DNA of 12,694 nt from DASSHC01 sp035693105 (GTDB lineage Bacteria > Chloroflexota > Chloroflexia > Thermomicrobiales > Thermomicrobiaceae). Shown piece after piece: positions 1 to 6,800 of the stretch. The stretch covers positions 1 through 12,694 of the forward strand of contig DASSHC010000364.1 of NCBI GenBank assembly GCA_035693105.1, read 5' to 3'. Numbering within the stretch: the first letter of the stretch is position 1; every line of letters begins with the position of its first letter. Below the pieces are notes generated by a model, which was not told the DNA's origin, did not search any database, and worked only from the letters and a program-made list of their open reading frames with translations. The position numbers were made by a program, and so were the translations under genes.

Positions 1-972
1 GAGGGATTGTCCAGCGGGGATCGTGAGACTCCAACTGAGTCCAGCGCCATTGTCAAGCTCGGTCGTGCAGGCACAGCTGTCGGTGAAGGCTGCGTGTGTC
101 GCAATTGCAGCCCAAATATCATCATACTCCCCCTCGCCGGCGTGGCTCCCTACGGTGACGGGCACCCAGGCTTCGATGCGGCCGGCGGGACTGTTGTTTG
201 GGTTGGACGAGCAGCCAACCGTGCCGTTACTGAGGAAGCCGTAACCGTAATCGGAGCCCGCCAAAACACAATCACCAGCCCGGTAGATGACCACGCTCTG
301 GCTTGCACTGCCCTCGTTGGCGAGTGCGACATCGGACTGGTAGGAATCACTTCCCACTACGTAGGAATCGGTCTCGCTGAGCGTAATACCCGTCGTCCCC
401 ACAGCAACAACCGTTGTGACGCGATAGGGGTTGATGTTTGTCCCGCTTCCCGTCACGCTGGACTGGCTGACCGGCGAGAACGGCGTGTATGTGCCCAAGT
501 TCTGCGTGGCCGAGTTACCGTGGTCCTGGAAGTCGGGCGCGTAAAGCGTGCCCTACACTACGAGGAACGTGCCGCAATCCCCTGGCGCTAACGCTGGAAA
601 AAACTCGAAACCGCCATCTCGGGCATAGGCGACCTGGCAACTGAGGTCGTTGCCAAGCACGATCTGGGTGAGCGGGCCGGCGGATGAGATCGTCTGAGCC
701 GGGAAGGAGACCGCGGGCGTGACGCCGTCTGGCTGTTGATGCGGCTGCCACTTGCTGGGTGTGCTGGTCGGCGTGCCGAACGACTCGCCCGACGCAGGCG
801 TGTGCGACGAAGGGGTCATTGCCGATAAGGCCGCAGTTGCCCGTGTGGTTGGTCCAATGGGACGCGCTGCGGCTGCCGCCACGGGCAGTAGCTGGAGAGG
901 CACCGACCCGAGGAGCAGGGTCAAGATGAGTACGCCGTAGACCCAGTGCCCTTGCCGCGCGGACCGCTTCAT
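1..972 (-). pseudogene. Secreted beta-rich protein, interrupted by an in-frame amber codon; C-terminus off the window
   Basis: I do not recognise the family. Translation starts at ATG 970-972, preceded by AAGGAAAG as ribosome-binding site. The first ~32 residues form a signal peptide: KR near the start, a hydrophobic run (VLILTLLLGSVPLQLLPV), then an alanine-rich cleavage region. A Thr/Ser/Pro-rich linker follows. After 139 codons the frame meets TAG at 553-555, inside what looks like continuous sequence (GDCGTFLVV - stop - GTLYAPDFQDHG). The same frame then stays open for 184 more codons to the window edge with no further stop. That downstream part is rich in Thr, Ser, Gly, Val and Tyr, with spaced Cys and Asn, as in extracellular beta-sandwich proteins. 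Codon use is less G/C-biased than in the genes to the right, which hints at transfer. A single substitution such as CAG or TGG to TAG would explain the break; sequencing error is the main alternative. The IS ends about 55 bp upstream of the start. Confidence 0.72.
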
Positions 973-1027
973 CGATGCTTTCCTTAGATTAGCTGCCTCA
1001 CCTCGGATCGGCAAGCACACCAACGCG

Positions 1028-1053
1028 ACGGGGTGCGCGTGGATTTAGTTAGG
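1028..1053 (+). repeat. Left terminal inverted repeat of the IS
   Basis: Pairs with 2447-2472 in inverted orientation: the outer 14 bp match at 13 positions, and about 19 of 26 match overall. It defines the left end of the element. Confidence 0.6.
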
Positions 1054-1056
1054 AAA

Positions 1057-1122
1057 GGCGATACCCTCACGGTGCTGAAGTGAGCGGCGGTGGCGCCGCG
1101 GCACAACCGGGAGGGTATCGCC
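1057..1122 (+). promoter_or_regulatory. Hairpin masking the transposase ribosome-binding site
   Basis: GGCGATACCCTC (1057-1068) is the exact reverse complement of GAGGGTATCGCC (1111-1122). The right arm covers most of the GGGAGGG ribosome-binding site (1109-1115) and ends at the base before ATG 1123. Inside the loop, CGGT (1070-1073) can pair with ACCG (1106-1109), and GCGGCG (1084-1089) with CGCCGC (1094-1099), making one long rod-like structure. A transcript entering from outside the IS would contain both arms and hide the start. A transcript starting inside the loop would not. This resembles the protection against read-through transcription known from other IS families; here it is inferred. 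Confidence 0.55.
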
Positions 1123-2451
1123 ATGGAGGATAGCACGGCACAACGGCTGATCGAGCGGACGCTGGCGGGGATGCAGGAGGAGTTGCGGGCGGTGGTGTGC
1201 TGGCTGGTGGAGCAGCGCGAGGCCGATCTGCGGACGCTGGAGGGTGGGATGCTGGAGCGGGGGCAGCGCCTGGTGACGCGGACGCTGGAAGCGGTGCTGG
1301 CCACGAGCCCGACCGCCGTCTCGCGGGAGACGTTGCCCTGTCCGACCTGCCAGCAGCCCTTGGTCGATCTGGGTCCACGCCCCAAGACCGTGCACCTGAC
1401 CTGTGGCGACCTCGTGCTGCGGCGCGCCTGCCGCTACTGCCCCCACTGTCAGCAGGTGCAGGCGGCGCTCGATGCCCAGCTCGGCATTGATCAGAGCGGT
1501 CGGTCGCCCCGGCTGGTCGAGGTGCTGGCTTTGTTGGGGACGGAGTTGCCCTTCGCCCCGGCGGCCACCCGCCTGGCACGGCTCTGCGGTCTCCTGGTGA
1601 GTCCGAGTCAGGTGCAGCACGTGACCGAAGGGGTGGGGCGGACCTGGGACGCGGAAGAGGCGGCCAGGGTGGCGCGGGCCTGGCAGACCGGGGACCTGCC
1701 GGCGGTCGAGCAGCAGGCGCCGTGGTTGCTGGTGACCCTCGATGGGGTCATGGTGGCGGAGCAGGACGGCTACCATGAAGTGCGCTGCGGGGCGCTTGCC
1801 GGCGCGGAGCCGCCCGCGGTGGACCGGAGCGAGCCAGCCGTGACCCCCTGGCGCTATGTGGTGACGCCCGCCGACGTGACGACGTTTGGGCAACGGGTCG
1901 CACTGGAAGCCGGCCGGCAGGGGCTGGCCACGGCGACGCAGGTGCTGGTGCTCGGCGATGGGGCGCACTGGATTTGGAACCTGGCCGAGGAGCACTTCCC
2001 CCAGGCCGTCCAGATCCTCGATCTCTGGCACGCCACCGAGCATCTGTGGGCCGCCGGCCGGGCGCGCTTTGGCGAGGGAGATCCGCGGGTGGCGGACTGG
2101 GTGGCGGGCACCAAAGACCGGCTGCTGGCCGGGGAGGTCCCGGCCCTGCTCGGGGAGTGGGCGGCGGTCACGCCCCGCGATCCGACGGCCTGGGCCACCG
2201 AGCTGACCTACTTCACCAATCAAGCCCAACGCATGGCCTACGACCAGTATCACGCGGCGGGCTATCCCCTCGGCAGTGGCGCCGTCGAGAGCGCCAATCG
2301 CCATGTGGTCGGGGTGCGGGTCAAGCAAGCCGGGATGCGCTGGAGCGAGGCCGGCATCACCGGCGTCTTGGCCCTCCGGGCGATGCTCCGCTCCGACCGT
2401 TGGGACGCCTGGTGGGATACCCATTCCCTCCCGGTCCCCCTGGCCGCCTAA
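1123..2451 (+). CDS. ISKra4-family DDE transposase
   Basis: 442 residues; catalyses movement of the surrounding IS. The ATG at 1123 is preferred over the upstream in-frame GTG at 1090 because GGGAGGG lies just before it. An N-terminal helical segment is followed by zinc-finger-like cysteine clusters (CPTC, then CRYCPHC). The catalytic triad is visible as D207 in LVTLDGVMV, D279 in LVLGDGAHWIWNLA and E389 in GSGAVESANRHV. The block ILDLWHATEHLW and the C-terminal HVVGVRVKQAGMRW are typical of ISKra4 transposases. No frameshift or internal stop is present, so the gene is intact. Expression is probably limited by the hairpin overlapping its start region. The long open frame on the opposite strand (1045-2424) is a by-product of GC-rich codon use. 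Confidence 0.93.
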   Translation: MEDSTAQRLIERTLAGMQEELRAVVCWLVEQREADLRTLEGGMLERGQRLVTRTLEAVLATSPTAVSRETLPCPTCQQPLVDLGPRPKTVHLTCGDLVLRRACRYCPHCQQVQAALDAQLGIDQSGRSPRLVEVLALLGTELPFAPAATRLARLCGLLVSPSQVQHVTEGVGRTWDAEEAARVARAWQTGDLPAVEQQAPWLLVTLDGVMVAEQDGYHEVRCGALAGAEPPAVDRSEPAVTPWRYVVTPADVTTFGQRVALEAGRQGLATATQVLVLGDGAHWIWNLAEEHFPQAVQILDLWHATEHLWAAGRARFGEGDPRVADWVAGTKDRLLAGEVPALLGEWAAVTPRDPTAWATELTYFTNQAQRMAYDQYHAAGYPLGSGAVESANRHVVGVRVKQAGMRWSEAGITGVLALRAMLRSDRWDAWWDTHSLPVPLAA

Positions 2452-2472
2452 TAATTGTCACACGCACCCCGT
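2447..2472 (+). repeat. Right terminal inverted repeat of the IS
   Basis: Inverted partner of 1028-1053. It overlaps the last codons and the TAA of the transposase (2449-2451) and ends in CACGCACCCCGT. Confidence 0.6.
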
Positions 2473-2492
2473 GTTGTCCCTGCTGCGTGCCA

Positions 2493-2602
2493 CATGAAGC
2501 TGATGAGAGATTCTTCGCTGTGGCTCAGAATGACAGGGGAAGCGGCTGTCTTCTTCCTGTCATCCTGAGGCCGGAGCCGAAGGATCTCTCATCAGCTTCA
2601 TG
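2493..2602. repeat. MITE-like inverted-repeat element
   Basis: Two arms of about 46 bp (2493-2537 and 2556-2602) are near-perfect reverse complements. Both begin CATGAAGCTGATGAGAGAT and include a TTCG...CTCAGnATGACAGG core; about 18 bp lie between them. It has no coding capacity. This sequence style (GATCCTTCG...CTCAGGATGACA) is one I associate with small, highly repeated elements in Chloroflexota and some other bacteria. No target duplication is obvious. It starts 20 bp after the IS end. Transcribed, it would form a very stable hairpin, but no T-run follows, so I do not call it a terminator. Confidence 0.75.
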
Positions 2603-2819
2603 AGGCAGTGTTCGGCTCGACCTGCGCAACGGTATTGGTTCATGCGTGGCCCAGCGCTAACGGCGCGCGGCGCGGGGGTCGGCCTCTTCGAGCAGCGGCT
2701 GCAGCACGATCATCATGCGGGCCAGGCGTGCGGCCACCTGGTGCGTCAGGCTGTCCGTCAGCGGCTGGTAGGGGAGAAGCTGGTAGGGGTAGCCTGAGGA
2801 GTTGGTCCAGCGCTGGCTC

Positions 2820-2842
2820 GGGGTAGGTTTGAAACCTACCCC
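2820..2842. repeat. 23-bp palindromic repeat inside the small gene
   Basis: GGGGTAGGTTT (2820-2830) and AAACCTACCCC (2832-2842) are exact reverse complements around one central G. It is translated in frame on the minus strand. Palindromes of this form look like the REP/MITE-like repeats dispersed in Chloroflexota and cyanobacteria; that link is from memory. Confidence 0.6.
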
Positions 2843-2887
2843 TCCAGACGGACCCAACTCGTGCTTCAGCTCCACGATGTGGCGGTT

Positions 2888-2924
2888 GTTTCAATCCTCA
2901 CCCTGGTCAGGGCCAGGGTGCGAC
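2888..2924 (-). CRISPR. Solitary CRISPR-type repeat (one unit, no array)
   Basis: On the minus strand this 37-nt unit begins GTCGCACCCTGG, has an 8-bp stem (CACCCTGG/CCAGGGTG) around a CCCTGA loop, and ends GAGGATTGAAAC. Length, GTYGCACC start, central hairpin and the ATTGAAAC 3' tag all match the repeat class used by many type I and type III systems, including those of thermophilic Thermus and Chloroflexota relatives. No second copy lies within spacer distance on either side, and no cas gene is in the window. It is therefore an isolated unit, either a relic, an inserted repeat, or a chance resemblance. Confidence 0.6.
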
Positions 2925-3027
2925 GTGTGGCCCGATCATGACGGGGCCGTCGCGGGCGTTGACCCAGTTCTCGCGCCGCGTCAGCCGCTCGCCGGTCTCC
3001 GTCGTCGCCATCGCCTTCGCCCCCGGC

Positions 3028-3843
3028 CTACAGCCGCACCGGCTCGATCCCCAGATCGGCCAGCAGCTCGGCAGCTTGCTGGAAGCCGGCGGCGACCTCC
3101 TGGGGAGTGTGCGAGTCGCTGTCGACCGTGATCGGGATGCCCAGCGCCTGGCAGCGCGCCAGGATGGTGGGCGAGGGATAGGGCTCACCGAGCCCCTTGC
3201 GCCAGCCGGCGGTATTGAGTTCCACGATGTGGCCTGAAGCGGCGATGGCCCGCAGCGCGCCCTCGACGGCGTCCCGGTACCAGGGCTCGTCGCCGCGAAA
3301 GTACTGCTGCCCGGCGTTCCAGCGCTTGATCACGTCCAGATGGCCGACGACGCGCACGCCGGAGATGGTGAGCACGCCGGGCAGGCGACGATAGTAGTCA
3401 GTCACCATGGCGCCGATGTCGTCGCCGTAGTCGGCGTGCAGGATGGCGCGGAACTCGGCCTCGGTGCCGTCGAAGGCGCGCGGCGGCCAGCCGTCGCCCA
3501 GGAAATGGACCGAACCGACGTAGTAGTCGAAGCCGAGCGGGTGGACCTGGCGCCGCTGAAACTCGGCCACCTCGTCGCCGGGGATGTAGTCGATCTCGCT
3601 GCCGAGCAGCACCTGGATGCGTCCGGCGTAGCGCTCCTGGAGCCGGCGCACCTCAGCCACGTAGCCGGCCAGCCGCTCCAGCGGCATGTTCCACTCCGTG
3701 CTGAATGGCAGCGGGGCGTGGCTGGAGATGCCGACCGTATCGAGGCCGGCGGCGATGGCCTCCTCGATCACCTCGGCGATCTCGCCGTGGCCATCGCAGT
3801 AGCGGCTATGGGTGTGGTAGCTGGTCGTGCTCGGCTGGCTCAT
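3028..3843 (-). CDS. hisK: Histidinol-phosphatase, PHP family (HisJ/HisK type)
   Basis: 271 residues, the usual length for this family. It hydrolyses L-histidinol phosphate to L-histidinol, the penultimate part of histidine biosynthesis, in the cytoplasm. PHP metal-binding residues are visible in order: H10 and H12 (YHTHSRYCDGHG), H42 (ISSHAPLPF), E83 (GSEIDY), H113 (GSVHFLGDGW), H169 (VVGHLDVIKRW), and D243 with H245 (VDSDSHTPQEV). The YHTH...CDGHG opening and DYYVGSVHFL block are typical of the HisJ branch rather than DNA-polymerase PHP domains. It starts with ATG at 3843 after GGGGAAGGTGAG, 13 bp downstream of the metallopeptidase stop, so the two are probably co-transcribed. No other his gene is in the window, so a broader phosphoesterase role is possible. 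It ends in TAG. Confidence 0.88.
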   Translation of the reverse strand: MSQPSTTSYHTHSRYCDGHGEIAEVIEEAIAAGLDTVGISSHAPLPFSTEWNMPLERLAGYVAEVRRLQERYAGRIQVLLGSEIDYIPGDEVAEFQRRQVHPLGFDYYVGSVHFLGDGWPPRAFDGTEAEFRAILHADYGDDIGAMVTDYYRRLPGVLTISGVRVVGHLDVIKRWNAGQQYFRGDEPWYRDAVEGALRAIAASGHIVELNTAGWRKGLGEPYPSPTILARCQALGIPITVDSDSHTPQEVAAGFQQAAELLADLGIEPVRL

Positions 3844-3856
3844 CTCACCTTCCCCT

Positions 3857-6800
3857 TCAACCGCCCAGCAGGATCGGCCGCCGCCGGGCGAGCGTGATGC
3901 GGGTGCGCGCGCCGCTCGCGCTGGTGTCCGCGCTGCCCAGGATACGTCGCTGCGGCGGGGTGGCGGCGGCGGCCAGCAGGTCGAGCGTAGCGCGGTTGGC
4001 GGTCAGGTGGGCGGTGGCAGTGCGGCGCAGCATCGGGCCGCGCACCGTCTCGTCGGCCACCTCGGTTACCCAGTCGGCCACCGTCAGCTGGGGGAAGCGC
4101 GCGGCGAAATTGCGCCCACCCCGGCCCCGGTGGCCGGAGGCCGGGCCGAAGTGGAAGATCATCTCGCGGTGCGTCTCGGCCGGGAAGCGCTCCGGCAGGC
4201 GGCGGGCGCCCCAGGTCTGGTAGCGCTCGCGGAAGCGGCGGTTCCAGGCCAGCAGCTCGGCGTCGGCGGCCACCGCCTCGGCGACCGCGTTGCGCAGGGC
4301 GAAGGCGGCCTGGCGGTGGGCCGGCTGCTCTTCCAGGTAGTGGATGATGCCGTAGATCAGCGCCTGCACCTGCCAGTAGCTGACGCCGAAGCGCGGCGGC
4401 GAGCCGAAGCCGGCGTAGAGCTGCGCCCACTCGTGCGAGGGCACGCCGTGGTTGTCGACCACGATATCGGGCAGCCAGCGGCGAAAGACCGTGTCGCGCG
4501 CGCGCGCCTCGCCGTAGCGCGAGTCGGGGTTGCCGATGTCGGCGGCGAACTCGAAGCCGGTGGCATTGTAGCGCGCCGGGTGATGCTTCCAGCTCGGGTG
4601 CTCCTGCTCCAAGCGGTCGTGCAGCGCGGCGCCGTCGGGATTGGCCAGCGGCAGCACGACCACGTTGACCCGGCTGAGCAGCCAGCGCCACTCCGGCAGG
4701 CGCACCAGCCGCTCGGCCAGCAGCAGCGCGGCGGTGGTGCTGGCCACCTCGTTGGCGTGGTGGCGCGCGACGATCATCAGCGTCGGCTTGAGCAGTGAGA
4801 GCTTGCGCGGCGACCAGAGGCTGGCGGCGCTGGGCGCGGTCAGTTCCAGCAGCGGCAGCGGCCGGGCGCCGTAGGACCACTCCAGCGCCGGGGTGTAGCG
4901 CGCCTCGGGCGCCGCCGCCAGCCGGGCCAACTGGCGGCCCAGCCGCTCGGCGTTCATGATCTCGCCCTCCGGCGTGGCCCGCTCGGCGGGCTCCGCCGCG
5001 GGCGCCTCCGGCGCGGCGGGCCAGGCGAGCGCGAATTCTTCGCCACCGGCGATAACGTTCAGCGACGGCGCGCCGCCAGCAGGAAAGAGCGCGGCCAGGG
5101 CAGCCAGCCGCGCCTGCCCCGCCGCGTCGAGGTCAAACGCGAGGCGAAGGTGGGGCGTACCGGCCTGATCGAGCGCGATGCCCGTGACGGCGCCCTCGGG
5201 CGGGAGCTGGTCCGCGATCGCGCCCAGCGGCTCGACCGCGCCGTCCAGCTCCAGTTCGGCCACGGCGCGCGGGCGGGCGCGCAACGTGATGCGCGCGGCC
5301 GGCGCCTTGCCGGGACGCAGGTGGACGAAGGGGAGGACCGCGCCCGGCGCGGCAAAGCGCTCGCCGCTCACCTCCTGCCCCAGCGTCTCGATCAGATCGA
5401 GCGTATTGAAGTAGATGTCCTCGTGCAGCGCCTCGGCGGCCGAGCGCCGCTCCTCGCGCACCCCGAAGGGCTCGTCGGTGGCGCTGAGCGAGAGGTCCAC
5501 GCGCAGCTCGTCGAAGAAGGGTTGATCGACGGCGCGCGGCTCGCCGCCGGCCGACTCCAGGATGAAGCGCGCCACCCGCGGCAGCAGCTCGTCCTGGTAG
5601 TAGCTCCAGAAGAGATCGAGGTCGGTGGGCAGCGGCTCGCGCAGCTCGCGATCCGGCTGGCGCGCGATCAGCCCGCCACTCACCAGGTGGACCGTCCCGG
5701 CCGCCGGGTACATGCCCAGGTAGGGCCGCCGCTCGGTGAGCGGCGAGAACGTCTCCTGTGTAATTTGCCGGCCCTCGGCATCGTAGGCTTCGACGGCGTA
5801 GAGCGCCTCGCCCTCCCACTCTTCCAGCGCGACCCGCTCCAGGGGCAACCCCAGCGCCCCGGCCAGCAACTCGTCCGCCGGGAAGAGCTCCTGCAACCAG
5901 CGGATGCGCAGGTCGAGCGGCGCCGGCTCGCCGGGCGCTGGCTCCAGCGGCCGGTAGCGGATGACCAGGCGCTCCAGCCCGTCGAGCGCCCGCAGCCGCG
6001 GCAGCACGTCTTCCAGCAGCCAGCTCAGGCCCGCCTTAAAGGCGTCAAGAACCACCACGCGCGTCCGCTGCGGTGCGAAGCCGGCCTGTGCCAGCAGCCG
6101 CTCCACCTGCTCGCGCAACCGGGCACGCACCGGCGCCGGCTCCGAGACCAGCACGGTCAGCTCCAGCGGCAGCGCCGGGCTCAGCCCCGGCAACAGGCGC
6201 TCGCGCAGCGCCTCCAGCGCGCGCTCGACCTCCCAGCGCGCCGACCACTCCTCAGCGAAGACCGTCAGACTGGAGCCGGGACCGCGCACGGCGAGATCCC
6301 CGCCGGCCCCCCGCGCCACCGCCGAGAGGCGGCGCTGCTCGTCCGCGTCGCCAGCGAGCAGCCGCACCACCGCGCCCTCCGGGAGCGGACCGCGCTCCAG
6401 CAGCGCCGCGCGCAGAGCGGCGGCGCGCCCCTCCGCAGTCCAGCCGGCCAGGCCGCGACGCAGCCAGGCGACGGCCTCGGCGGCGTCCAGGTGCCCTTCG
6501 ACCGGCGCGGGCCAGTCGTGCGCCAGGCGTTCAACTAGCGCGGCGGCCGACTGCGGGTCGCCGCGCAGCACGAGCCCGGCCCCGACCTCGCCGGGCGCCA
6601 CCGCCAGCTCACCCCCCTGCCGTGCCGGGTCAAGTTCGATTGCCAGCGGCACCGAGCCGGCTGCTGGAGAGCCGGACATGGCCAGCGGGAAGTCGATGCC
6701 GCCGCTCTCCATGCCAAGCCGCGCGCAGAAGTCGACCAGCGCCGCGCCGAGCGGGGGCGGCAGCGCGGACGGCACGATCACGCAGAGGCGCGTGCCGTCG

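Larger units (their letters stand above)
1028..2472 (+). mobile_element. ISKra4-family insertion sequence
   Basis: A single transposase gene of the ISKra4 type is bracketed by matching ends. Reading inward, the left end (1028) begins ACGGGGTGCGCGTG and the right end (reverse complement from 2472) begins ACGGGGTGCGTGTG, 13 of 14 bases alike; similarity continues weakly to about 26 bp and closes with TTAGG on both sides. I see no clear target-site duplication next to these ends, so the exact limits could be off by a few bases. The transposase has all its acidic catalytic residues, so the copy may be active. It lies about 55 bp upstream of the secreted-protein gene start, where it would separate that gene from its former upstream region. 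Confidence 0.8.
2657..3011 (-). pseudogene. Small gene of unknown function, split by a CRISPR-type repeat
   Basis: I do not recognise the family. An ATG at 3011, 16 bp after the histidinol-phosphatase stop and preceded by GAAGG, opens a frame of 29 codons (MATTETGERLTRRENWV...MIGPH) up to 2925. A second frame runs from 2887 to TAG 2657-2659 (76 codons: NRHIVELKHELG...YPYQLLPYQPLTDSL...LLEEADPRAARR). The 37 nt between them are a CRISPR-type repeat, and each frame meets its stop (TGA) only inside that repeat. Removing the 37 nt joins the frames into a 105-residue protein with continuous, GC-biased codon use. The downstream part also contains a 23-bp palindrome, read in frame as GVGFKPTP. It would be the last gene of the folC operon. 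The frame match alone has a one-in-three chance, so the joined gene is an inference. Confidence 0.5.

Noticed and set aside
553..555. General recoding of TAG as a sense codon in this organism
   Set aside because: TAG is the natural end of hisK (3028-3030) and of the alpha/beta hydrolase (11045-11047), both full-length for their families.
7..591. Plus-strand open frame of 194 codons
   Set aside because: It is opposite the secreted-protein frame, has no ribosome-binding site, and its composition is that of an antisense shadow. The minus frame is open across the whole stretch apart from one TAG and is protein-like.
979..1007. Possible promoter for the secreted-protein gene (TTGCCG, 17 bp, TAATCT on the minus strand)
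   Set aside because: The -10 would abut the ribosome-binding site, so transcription would start after it. The hexamers are also poor.
1045..2424. 459-codon minus-strand open frame antisense to the transposase
   Set aside because: It is rich in Pro, Arg, His and Gly with no recognisable motif, as expected opposite a GC-biased gene; the plus frame carries a full DDE transposase.
2899..2920. Intrinsic terminator after hisK formed by the CACCCTGG/CCAGGGTG stem
   Set aside because: No T-run follows on either strand, and the stem is explained as the hairpin of the CRISPR-type repeat.
2888..2924. A real CRISPR array at this place
   Set aside because: I looked for a second copy of GATTGAAAC or its complement within spacer distance on both sides and found none; only a single unit is supported.
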